DNA of 64,000 bases from Methanolinea mesophila (GTDB lineage: Archaea > Halobacteriota > Methanomicrobia > Methanomicrobiales > Methanospirillaceae): positions 434,001 to 498,000 of the forward strand of contig NZ_JAGGKR010000001.1 in NCBI RefSeq assembly GCF_017873855.1, in the 5' to 3' direction. Each line of letters starts with the position of its first letter. Within the stretch, counting starts at the first letter, position 1. Below are positions 49,528-57,335 of the stretch, in pieces. Both the position numbers and the translations under genes were made by a program. The notes under the pieces were generated by a model. That model was given only the letters and a program-made list of their open reading frames with translations. It was not told where the DNA came from and made no database searches.

Positions 49528-50480
49528 AAATATCAATTATATCACTAATATATAAATCTAAAAAATATGCTGATTTCATATATGAATCAGTAAATAAATA
49601 TACTCCTATGATTCGTACGGGCCATGCAGAATTTTTTTTTGTTGCAAATGATGCAACCGAAGAATTGATCGAACATCTCGTAAAACGAGGATATAAATTT
49701 ATAATCAATAATAATGAAAAAAGAACCCCTGAAGAACTTTTTAATTCGGGCTATGGAGAACCCGAATATATGCAATATGTCTATAAAGGGTATAATAAAG
49801 GGATTACTTCAGCAAGCGGGGATATTGTTGTCCTTGTCAATAGCGATAACTGTTTTTCTCCTGACTGGCTTGAAAATTTATTGAAATATTTAGGCCCAGA
49901 CTCTATTATCACATCTCATTTGGTTGAGAGAAATCATCCGGAACATGGCATATTCCCTGATGCATCTTATTGTGACTTTGGAAATAGCCCAAAAAACTTT
50001 GATGAAACGGGCTTTTTAAAGTTCGTTGAACAAAAAAAGGTGACGGGTTTGACCAAAGGAGGTGCATATATGCCCTGCGCCGTTTTTAAGAAAAATGCAA
50101 TAAAAGTGGGCCTGTATCCAGAAGGAAATCTTGCAGGTAAATCATTTAAGGATGTTGTAGAATTCGGCGACCAAAATTTTTATAGGAAATTATCAAATAT
50201 TGGCGTTCAACATTTTACCTCACTGGATTCGATTGTGTATCATTTCAAGGAGGGTGAGAAAGATGAAGACGTTCCAATTGTAGAAAATTCAATTCCGTTA
50301 AAGCGTTACTATAAACAACCTAATTATTTCCCTCTGAAGTCAATTAAAATTCAAAATTTAGACAACTATGAATTTTTAACAGTTGACAATACTCCAATAT
50401 TTTTTAAGATAATGAAAAATAATTTCATATCATTAAAGAATTTCTTCAACTCAGCAATTATAAAAATGAAAAATTTTTAA
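49521..50480 (+). CDS. Glycosyltransferase family 2-like protein
   Basis: 319 residues from ATG 49521 (MVKISIISLIYKS), inside the end of the previous gene. GT-A fold features are the N-terminal beta-strand, NDATEE in place of the usual acidic DDGS region, GDIVVLVNSDNCFSPDWLENLL (divalent-metal-binding acidic motif and a following Trp) and a C-terminal domain (GDQNFYRKLSN). It likely adds one sugar of the surface glycan. The base composition is very AT-rich. Family assignment is good; donor and acceptor are unknown. Confidence 0.82.
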   Translation: MVKISIISLIYKSKKYADFIYESVNKYTPMIRTGHAEFFFVANDATEELIEHLVKRGYKFIINNNEKRTPEELFNSGYGEPEYMQYVYKGYNKGITSASGDIVVLVNSDNCFSPDWLENLLKYLGPDSIITSHLVERNHPEHGIFPDASYCDFGNSPKNFDETGFLKFVEQKKVTGLTKGGAYMPCAVFKKNAIKVGLYPEGNLAGKSFKDVVEFGDQNFYRKLSNIGVQHFTSLDSIVYHFKEGEKDEDVPIVENSIPLKRYYKQPNYFPLKSIKIQNLDNYEFLTVDNTPIFFKIMKNNFISLKNFFNSAIIKMKNF

Positions 50481-50618
50481 TTTCCCCCCAATTATTAATA
50501 TAATAAATTTAATTGAATAATATCCGCATTATTTTTATCTTTAAGGACTGAAGATCACCGAAAACCAACTGTATTCAGGAATTATTTTGAGCTGTTCACC
50601 GACCATCATCAAGTAAAC

Positions 50619-50627
50619 TTTTTTATT
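50619..50627 (+). promoter_or_regulatory. Promoter of the amino-sugar synthesis genes
   Basis: TTTTTATTA is centred about 25 nt before ATG 50647, and no Shine-Dalgarno is seen, consistent with leaderless transcription of the three-gene sugar pathway. Confidence 0.4.
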
Positions 50628-50646
50628 AAGACTTCAAATAAAATAA

Positions 50647-51531
50647 ATGATTCCGATGAAAATTCTGGTTCTAGGCGCTACGGGGATGCTGGGGCATAAA
50701 GTCATTCAAATTCTCTCAAGGGAACATACGGTATATGGAACAGTAAGAAAGAAATTGCCAATAAAAGGTCATCCGGTCTTCGGTAAAATGAACTTAATAG
50801 AGAATATCGATGCCCTTCACTTCAATACACTGATTTCTGAAATTCATAAAATTGAGCCAGATGTGATAGTCAACTCAATTGGGATTGTAAAACAGCTTCC
50901 AGAAGCACACGATCCAATAAAAAGTATATCAATTAATTCACTTTTTCCACACCAGCTCGCAAGCGTCTGTCGAAATAGCGGGATCAGACTTATTCATTAT
51001 AGTACGGATTGTGTTTTTTCGGGAAATAAAGGGAATTACTCAGAAGAGGATTTTCCCGATGCGAACGATCTTTATGGAAGGACAAAATTACTTGGAGAAC
51101 TAAATGAAAAAAATTGTCTCACAATTAGGACCTCAATTATAGGCCGTGAGCTTACGTCATCTCATGGACTTATTGAATGGTTCCTCTCGCAGAATGGAAA
51201 ATCAGTACAGGGATTCAGAAAAGTCATCTTTTCGGGTTTGACAACAAATGCCCATGCAGAGATTCTTGAGAAGATTATTGTTGAATATCCACATATTTCC
51301 GGTCTGTACCATGTATCCTCACAATCAATTAGCAAACTTGATCTCCTTAATTTAGTCAGGGATATTTATGATCTTAAAATTGAGATTTTTCCCAATGATT
51401 ATGAAATTAGTGATAGAAGCTTGAATTCTCAAAAATTCAAGTCTAAAACAAAAATTTTTATTCCCGGGTGGAGAGAAATGATTGAAGAAATGCATCGTGA
51501 TTCTACGCCGTACTCCAATTTGAGGGACTAA
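50647..51531 (+). CDS. RmlD-like nucleotide-sugar reductase (UDP-L-QuiNAc/FucNAc pathway)
   Basis: 294 residues, extended SDR. NAD(P)-binding GATGMLGHKVIQIL near the start and catalytic LYGRTKLLGEL (Tyr-x-x-x-Lys). It resembles dTDP-4-dehydrorhamnose reductase, but it lies directly before a WbjB/CapE-like dehydratase and a WecB-like epimerase, and no rmlABC is present. By analogy with WbvR/QnlB it should reduce a UDP-4-keto-6-deoxy-L-hexosamine. The lack of the second cupin domain found in CapF/FnlB favours the L-QuiNAc rather than the L-FucNAc route. A start at ATG 50656 is possible. Confidence 0.85.
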   Translation: MIPMKILVLGATGMLGHKVIQILSREHTVYGTVRKKLPIKGHPVFGKMNLIENIDALHFNTLISEIHKIEPDVIVNSIGIVKQLPEAHDPIKSISINSLFPHQLASVCRNSGIRLIHYSTDCVFSGNKGNYSEEDFPDANDLYGRTKLLGELNEKNCLTIRTSIIGRELTSSHGLIEWFLSQNGKSVQGFRKVIFSGLTTNAHAEILEKIIVEYPHISGLYHVSSQSISKLDLLNLVRDIYDLKIEIFPNDYEISDRSLNSQKFKSKTKIFIPGWREMIEEMHRDSTPYSNLRD

Positions 51532-51532
51532 C

Positions 51533-52591
51533 ATGTTAACAGAGAAAACTGTTTTAATAACCGGTGGAACTGGTTCACTTGGAAAAGTACTCGTTCGCAG
51601 ACTGCTTTCAGGAGAAATGGGGTTACCAGAAAAAATAATTGTTTTTTCACGAGATGAGGCTAAACAACATGCAATGCGTGTCGAGTATCAAAATCTAAAA
51701 TGTCCAACCGATGAAGTAATCTATAATAATTTTCAACAACTCCTTGAATTCCGGATAGGGGATGTCAGAGATTTTCATAGCATCAGTGCAGTATTGCCAG
51801 ATGTAGACATCGTTTTTAACGCAGCTGCCTTGAAGCAAGTCCCTTCCTGTGAATATTTTCCCTTCGAAGCAGTCCAGACCAATATCCTGGGACCAGAGAA
51901 CATTATCAGAGCGATAAGAGAACATAATCTGAAAATTGAAACTGTAGTGGGCATATCTACGGATAAAGCGTGCAAGCCCGTCAATGTCATGGGAATGACC
52001 AAAGCAATCCAGGAAAGAGTGTTTATCCACGCAAATATGGATTGTAAAAATACAAGATTTATCTGTGTACGGTATGGTAACGTGCTCGCTTCGCGTGGAT
52101 CAGTTATTCCCTTGTTCCATGAACAGATTAAGAGCGGGGGACCGGTAACTATCACCACCGAAGATATGACGAGATTCCTTCTCAGTCTTGATCAGGCGGT
52201 CGACACCATCTTTGCTGCAATAAAATCTGGCCGACGTGGAGAAACCTTTATTCCAAGAGTGCCGTCTGCGAAGGTTACTGATATCGCAAATATTTTGATT
52301 GGGAATAGAGCGATTAATACTATTGTGACCGGGATACGCCCTGGTGAAAAGGTTCATGAAATTCTTGTTTCAGAAGAAGAGGCTCATCGGACTATCTCGA
52401 GGGGAAATTACTACGTAATACTCCCAATTCTCCCCGAATTATTGCCAAAAGAAGGGGTTGGAGAAATTATTGGTCATGAATTTAGTTCCGCTGACAATTT
52501 AATGAGCATTAGTGAATTGAAAAAACAGATGGAAAAATTCAATCTTTTACTCGAACAGCAGACCCCGGGAGAAGGTGAATTGCTAAGATGA
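51533..52591 (+). CDS. UDP-GlcNAc 4,6-dehydratase/5-epimerase (WbjB/CapE/FnlA type)
   Basis: 352 residues, SDR related to FlaA1/PseB. Glycine-rich GGTGSLGKVLVRRLL at residue 11; the catalytic region is ISTDKACKPVNVMGMTKA, where Met replaces the usual Tyr as in the CapE/PseB group, with Lys retained. YGNVLASRGSVIPLF is also family-typical. It would convert UDP-GlcNAc to a UDP-4-keto-6-deoxy-L-sugar, the first step toward UDP-L-FucNAc or UDP-L-QuiNAc. It starts 1 nt after the reductase and overlaps the epimerase by 4 nt. Confidence 0.88.
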   Translation: MLTEKTVLITGGTGSLGKVLVRRLLSGEMGLPEKIIVFSRDEAKQHAMRVEYQNLKCPTDEVIYNNFQQLLEFRIGDVRDFHSISAVLPDVDIVFNAAALKQVPSCEYFPFEAVQTNILGPENIIRAIREHNLKIETVVGISTDKACKPVNVMGMTKAIQERVFIHANMDCKNTRFICVRYGNVLASRGSVIPLFHEQIKSGGPVTITTEDMTRFLLSLDQAVDTIFAAIKSGRRGETFIPRVPSAKVTDIANILIGNRAINTIVTGIRPGEKVHEILVSEEEAHRTISRGNYYVILPILPELLPKEGVGEIIGHEFSSADNLMSISELKKQMEKFNLLLEQQTPGEGELLR

Positions 52592-53676
52592 AGGTTCTGA
52601 CGGTATTGGGGACAAGACCTGAAATTATCCGTCTCAGCCAGGTAATAAGAAAACTGGACCAGTCAGGGGACCATACACTCGTCCACACCGGCCAGAACTA
52701 TGATGTAAACCTTAGCGATATTTTTTTTCGGGATCTGAACGTAAGAGAACCAGATTATTATTTAGGGGTAAAATCATCCACGTTTGGGGAACAGGTCGGC
52801 ACCATAATCCAAGAGACCGAAAAGATCCTTGTGCGTGAAAGGCCGGACAGGCTCCTCATCCTTGGCGATACCAACAGTAGTCTTTCGGCATTTGTCGCGA
52901 AACGATTGGGGGTCCCGGTATTTCATATGGAAGCCGGCAATAGGTGCTACGACGATCGCGTTCCCGAGGAGATTAACCGGAGAGTAATCGATCATTGCAG
53001 CGATATCCTGATGCCCTACACCGAGAGAAGCTGTATGAACCTTTTACGAGAGGGAATCCCCGGTGAAAAGATATTCGTTATCGGAAATCCGATTTACGAA
53101 GTATTGCTACAGTATCGAGATAGTATCGAATCGTCATCGATTATGGAAAAACTCGGAATTGAGAGAGGTTCGTATCTTCTCGCAACTTTGCATAGAGCCG
53201 AAAATGTGGATGATCCTCAACGCCTGCGTTCGATAGTCAAGGGACTGAATACACTGCATTCTGTTCTCGGTCTGCCGGTAATCGTGAGTGTGCATCCGCG
53301 GACAAAGGCACGGTTGGAGTTAGCCGATTTGAGTGGGATTTCCGAAGGTCTCCGATTCTGCGTACCTTTTGGATTCATTGATTTCATAAATCTCGAGAGA
53401 AATGCATATTGTGTGATTAGCGATAGTGGAACAGTCCAGGAAGAATGCTGTATTTTTAAAGTACCGAATGTTACAATCAGGGATGTGACGGAAAGACCCG
53501 AAACGATAGAATCCGGGAGCAATATGCTCAGCGGCGCGGATGAGGATATGATAGTGCAATGCGTCAGGACCGTCACAGAATTGTCGCCTTCATGGATAGT
53601 ACCTCGTGAATACCTCGTGGATAATGTGAGTGGAACTGTTCTGAAAATTGTGAAAGGCTATTCTCATTTTTCCTGA
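52588..53676 (+). CDS. UDP-N-acetylglucosamine 2-epimerase-like enzyme (FnlC/WbjD/WbvD type)
   Basis: 362 residues. The motif LGTRPEIIRLSQVIRKL at the start, HTGQNYD and HMEAGNR and the later SDSGTVQEE are those of WecB-family epimerases. In this operon the enzyme is expected to act on the 4-reduced L-sugar nucleotide (C2 epimerisation), as WbjD/WbvD does. A plain UDP-GlcNAc to UDP-ManNAc epimerase is the alternative. The gene is translationally coupled to the dehydratase gene. Confidence 0.86.
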   Translation: MKVLTVLGTRPEIIRLSQVIRKLDQSGDHTLVHTGQNYDVNLSDIFFRDLNVREPDYYLGVKSSTFGEQVGTIIQETEKILVRERPDRLLILGDTNSSLSAFVAKRLGVPVFHMEAGNRCYDDRVPEEINRRVIDHCSDILMPYTERSCMNLLREGIPGEKIFVIGNPIYEVLLQYRDSIESSSIMEKLGIERGSYLLATLHRAENVDDPQRLRSIVKGLNTLHSVLGLPVIVSVHPRTKARLELADLSGISEGLRFCVPFGFIDFINLERNAYCVISDSGTVQEECCIFKVPNVTIRDVTERPETIESGSNMLSGADEDMIVQCVRTVTELSPSWIVPREYLVDNVSGTVLKIVKGYSHFS

Positions 53677-53689
53677 TGTGGTATTTCCG

Positions 53690-54883
53690 ATGAAGTTTGC
53701 AATTATCTCGCCTGTCCTGCCACCTTCTCCCTCGGGCCAGGCCGTAGTCCTGTATAAACTGCTACAGGACATACCCTCCGACGACTTCATTGTAATTTCC
53801 ACTCGCGATTACCACAAAAAATGCAGGGACTCTTGCACAGAGAGATTTAACTCCGAATATTTTTACATGCCTGGTTTACACATCCTTTTTAAACAATTCA
53901 TCCTCATTACAAATTTTTTTGGGGTTAAAATTTTTTTAAGGGCATATCTTAATAAGAGAGCCTCGGACTACACGAAAATACTCGCAAAAAACGGGTGCCA
54001 GCTGGCAATTGTATGCACTGCAGACCTTTTTGAACCTGACGCAGTCTGTTCCGCATGTAAAAAACTGCAAATCCCCCTTTATTTTTACATTTTTGATGAC
54101 TACATACTTCAATGGCACAATAGGTCTGAGCTTAAATTCGCGGGAGAAACGGGACCACTCGTCATTAAAAATGCAGAAAAAGTGATTGTTGCGAACGAAT
54201 GCCTGAAACGGGAATACCATAAGCGGTACGGGATCGAGTCAGATGTAATTCATAACCCGGTAAACATGGACTTTTACAAACGTCCGGGGAATTCAGGGTT
54301 TTCAAGTACGAACCTACGGATAGTATACACAGGAGACGTAGGGGAAGCACATTACGATGCGTTCCGGAATATGATCAGTGCCCTTAAATTAATAAATCGC
54401 AGGGATGTTAAACTTCATATTTACACGGGACGAAGAAAGGCCAGATTGGTGAAGGAAAGAATAACTGGTCCGTTCGTAGTGATCCATCCGCATCAGAGCA
54501 TAACGTCCATCCCTGATATCCAAGAGAATGCAGATATCCTGTTCCTTCCATTGGCATTTCGATCCAAATATCCGGATTTTATCATTGATTCGGCTTCTCC
54601 CGGTAAAATGGGAGAGTATCTTGCAGCAGGCAGAGCCATTTTGGTTCATGCCCCAGCGGGATCTTTTGTATCCTGGTATTTCAAGAAAAATAACTGCGGA
54701 ATTGTCGTCGATTCCACCCGTGTGGAAGATCTCGCAGGTGCCATCCGACAGCTGCTTGAAGATAGATCTCTTCGGCAGAATCTCGGAGATGCTGCAAAGA
54801 GCGCCGCAGATCGCGATTTCAATCTGGATCGGATTAGATCACAATTCAGACGGATAGTCTATGAGAACCAGACGACCAGATAA
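53690..54883 (+). CDS. Glycosyltransferase, GT4 family
   Basis: 397 residues from ATG 53690 (MKFAIISPVLPPSPSGQA). The N-terminal Rossmann part has the typical PPSPSG opening; the C-terminal half contains VYTGDVGEAHYDA, HPHQSITSIPDIQENADILFLPLAF and PGKMGEYLAAGRAILVH, a variant of the GT4 donor-binding site. It should build part of the surface glycan. It follows the sugar-nucleotide genes after 13 nt. Sugar specificity is unknown. Confidence 0.85.
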   Translation: MKFAIISPVLPPSPSGQAVVLYKLLQDIPSDDFIVISTRDYHKKCRDSCTERFNSEYFYMPGLHILFKQFILITNFFGVKIFLRAYLNKRASDYTKILAKNGCQLAIVCTADLFEPDAVCSACKKLQIPLYFYIFDDYILQWHNRSELKFAGETGPLVIKNAEKVIVANECLKREYHKRYGIESDVIHNPVNMDFYKRPGNSGFSSTNLRIVYTGDVGEAHYDAFRNMISALKLINRRDVKLHIYTGRRKARLVKERITGPFVVIHPHQSITSIPDIQENADILFLPLAFRSKYPDFIIDSASPGKMGEYLAAGRAILVHAPAGSFVSWYFKKNNCGIVVDSTRVEDLAGAIRQLLEDRSLRQNLGDAAKSAADRDFNLDRIRSQFRRIVYENQTTR

Positions 54884-54924
54884 ATCACCAGTAAGTCTGA
54901 TGGCAGTGCGAGAGTAGGTGACGT

Positions 54925-56145
54925 ATGCGTATCCTCCTAATCCATTCTAATTATGATGCGTTTGGCGGAGGAGAGATATATGTCAGTTCTTTAATGCGCC
55001 TTTTAAAGGCGCATGGGAATGATACATTCCTCTTCTCCTTTTCAAATCGTGAAGAATTCACGGACGAGTCCATGTGCATTGTAAGAGATCATTTTTACGA
55101 CAGGGATCAATATCCGGGCAGTTACATTCTCCGTTATTTTGCAAGATTTTACATTAACCCGCGCATCATCTTAAAATTACGGCACTGGATTTCCCAAATA
55201 AAGCCGGATATTATTCATATAAACGCAAATGACAGATATGGAATTTCGGTGCTGATTGCATTACATGGATTGAGGATCCCGGTTATCCAATCGGTTCACG
55301 CATATACTGTAGTTTGCATGAGTGAAACATCTAAAAAACCTTTCGGGGAATTATGCCGCTATTCCTACGGAATAGAATGTTTTAAAAATCGTTGCCTTCC
55401 CACCTGGAAATTTTTGGCAATTGCTCCTTCATACGCACTTAAATGGAATTTAACCAAGAGAATCGTTGACAGAATCATCGCACCGAACAACCAGTTAAAA
55501 CAACGGCTGCTCAATTGCGGAGCTAAAAATATGAGTGTCATCCAGCACTTTGTGGATCGTCCTCTGACATTGCCGGATACATCGGGTGTAGAACCGGGAA
55601 ACATCCTCTGTGTGGGAAGAATTAGTAAAGAAAAGGGATTTCAGTACGTAATTCTCTCAATGTTGGAGGTTCGCAATGAATTTCCTGCCGCCGTGCTGCA
55701 TATTTGTGGTGACGGGCCATATCTGGATGAATTAAAATTACTATCCAAATCCCTGAACCTCGACCAGGCGGTTCAATTTCACGGGTACGTCAACCAGAAC
55801 GATCTAGGGGGATTCTATGAAAGGGCGAACGTTGTAGTTTTTCCCTCAATGTGCCTTGAGATCTGTGGCCTCGTTAACCTAGAAGCTCTTGCATATGCCA
55901 GACCACTAATAGTGAGTGATCAATGTGGCGTTGAAGGTCTTTTCATAGATGAGTTGACGGTAAACCCTTCCGATGTCCGTTTATTGTCAGGAAATATTCT
56001 TTCTGTGTTGAAGGACCGGGACCGTTTTCAGGAAATGAGCAAAAATTCGTACGATTTATACAATCGCCGATACAGTCCTGAAATCCACTATGAAAGGTTA
56101 TACAGAGAATATTCCGAACTACAGGCAAAAAGGCGATCTGCGTAG
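54925..56145 (+). CDS. Glycosyltransferase, GT4 family
   Basis: 406 residues. The acceptor domain begins HSNYDAFGGGEIYVSSL. The donor domain contains CVGRISKEKGFQYVI and ends in FPSMCLEICGLVNLEALAYARPLIV, matching the E-x7-E region and the Gly-rich loop of GT4 enzymes. It is the last gene of the AT-rich glycan block, preceded by AGGTGACGT 3 nt before the ATG, and has its own 41-nt spacer from the previous transferase. Cell role: cytoplasmic assembly of the exported glycan. Confidence 0.88.
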   Translation: MRILLIHSNYDAFGGGEIYVSSLMRLLKAHGNDTFLFSFSNREEFTDESMCIVRDHFYDRDQYPGSYILRYFARFYINPRIILKLRHWISQIKPDIIHINANDRYGISVLIALHGLRIPVIQSVHAYTVVCMSETSKKPFGELCRYSYGIECFKNRCLPTWKFLAIAPSYALKWNLTKRIVDRIIAPNNQLKQRLLNCGAKNMSVIQHFVDRPLTLPDTSGVEPGNILCVGRISKEKGFQYVILSMLEVRNEFPAAVLHICGDGPYLDELKLLSKSLNLDQAVQFHGYVNQNDLGGFYERANVVVFPSMCLEICGLVNLEALAYARPLIVSDQCGVEGLFIDELTVNPSDVRLLSGNILSVLKDRDRFQEMSKNSYDLYNRRYSPEIHYERLYREYSELQAKRRSA

Positions 56146-56300
56146 AATAAATTCTTTTCCTTCATCCGTGCTTATCCTTCGTTTTCGTTTCATATTTTTC
56201 CCAGTCTCATCCTTCTTATTTTTGAAGGAAGTTATAGAATAGCAGATTATAGAGAACAACTTTGAATATAGAGTTCATTCAAAATTAATCTGAAGTCTTC

Positions 56301-56582
56301 ATGACCATCCTCCTCACGTGCCGCCGCTGCAAAGGGACCGGGGAGATCCCGAACGATCAGTACCGGATCTGCCAGGCCCTTGAATCCCACGAGACCCGGC
56401 GATATTTCCATATAAAAACCGAGGATACCATCGCGGAAGACGAGCTCCCGGAATCTGACGGCTGCAATGAAATCTCCAAGACCGTGGAATGCCCTGTCTG
56501 CAACGGTACGGGCCAGATCGAATTCGATGAAGAGGAATGGGAATTGCGGATAATATCGGACGAGGAAGAAGACGTAGCCTGA
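56301..56582 (+). CDS. Small protein with DnaJ-like zinc motifs
   Basis: 93 residues with two CxxCxGxG-type motifs: Cys7-Cys10 (CRRCKGTGEI) and CPVCNGTGQI near residue 65. These two together form one zinc-binding hairpin as in DnaJ zinc fingers. The middle and end are acidic (EDELPESD, DEEEDVA). No J-domain is present, so this is an independent zinc protein of unknown role, perhaps a chaperone-like or RNA-binding partner. Composition returns to the GC-rich chromosome here. Confidence 0.8.
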   Translation: MTILLTCRRCKGTGEIPNDQYRICQALESHETRRYFHIKTEDTIAEDELPESDGCNEISKTVECPVCNGTGQIEFDEEEWELRIISDEEEDVA

Positions 56583-56753
56583 TCCGCGAAATTCGGTAAT
56601 TCTGTTGTAACTTTTCAGGGGTCCGGCGTTTTCGTATTGTTCACCGTTTTTTTGAGCGCGTAGTGATGTTGGGATAAATTTTTAAAAAAACCTAAAAAAT
56701 TCATAAGAAGAATTTTCACCCCGGATGGCCCACCTCAGGGTGATCTGACAATT

Positions 56754-57020
56754 ATGATTCCGTGGATTGTGATCGGGTCCGTCGCGGCGCTCCTGACGAT
56801 GTTCGGGTTTGTGCCCCAGATCCTGAAGATGTACAGGACGAAGCTGGTCCACGATGTCAGTGTCCTCACGCTGTTCCAGTTCTCTGCAGGGGTTTTTCTC
56901 TGGGCAATCTATGGCTACGCGATCCAGGACCCGGTCGTCGTCGGGGCGAACATCGTCAGTTTCGCAACCCTCGTCGTGGCGCTGATCCTGTATTACCATT
57001 ATAGGAGAAGAACACCCTGA
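56754..57020 (+). CDS. SemiSWEET-like transporter
   Basis: 88 residues, three membrane helices (about 3-22, 34-55, 62-82) forming one half of a SWEET (MtN3/PQ-loop) unit. The PQ motif is Pro21-Gln22 (FVPQILKMYRTK), followed by VHDVSVLTLFQFSAGVFLW. SemiSWEETs dimerise and move sugars or related small molecules across the membrane. Length is typical. The gene stands alone; sequence up to the pyrophosphatase start (57021-57335, about 315 nt) holds only a promoter. Confidence 0.88.
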   Translation: MIPWIVIGSVAALLTMFGFVPQILKMYRTKLVHDVSVLTLFQFSAGVFLWAIYGYAIQDPVVVGANIVSFATLVVALILYYHYRRRTP

Positions 57021-57335
57021 CCCGATTACCAAGAAGGAAGGTCTTCCACGAGTGAGACCCTGCTGAGACTATACGTTCCATCCCAATCCATTGGTCGAAC
57101 ACCCCGTGCGTTATCCTTCGGCCGGCTATGACTGTCGAATACTGCGATATTTTCAATGATTTTACTCATTTCCGAAGATTTACCTAACAAAATTCCTGCG
57201 CACTCCTGCCTGCACCCCCGGGATGCCTTTGCTGCCAGGGTGATCTTTTTACCGGCATATCGCGTAGTAATATCAGGTTTTATAAAAGGGAGCAAGGGTA
57301 TCACACAGGTGGTAGCCCTCCCGGGAGGAGAATTC
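57021..57335. other. Gap before the pyrophosphatase gene
   Basis: 315 nt without a convincing gene. It contains the TATA box at 57278 and the ribosome binding site GGGAGGAG (57324-57331). An in-frame upward extension of the pyrophosphatase to 57156 lacks a start signal and does not resemble the family, and a minus-strand frame over the same region has no ribosome binding site. Confidence 0.5.
57278..57287 (+). promoter_or_regulatory. Pyrophosphatase promoter
   Basis: TTTATAAAAG is a strong archaeal TATA box 49-58 nt before ATG 57336. The transcript would start near 57308 and carry the ribosome binding site GGGAGGAG. Confidence 0.6.

Noticed and set aside
50647-51531. dTDP-rhamnose pathway
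   Set aside because: Only an RmlD-like reductase is present; RmlA, B and C are absent and the neighbours fit a UDP-amino-sugar pathway.
57156-57335. 60-residue extension of the pyrophosphatase
   Set aside because: The DHH domain begins at MQQVYVIGHRHPDTDS, preceded by a strong ribosome binding site; the TATA box lies inside the extension.
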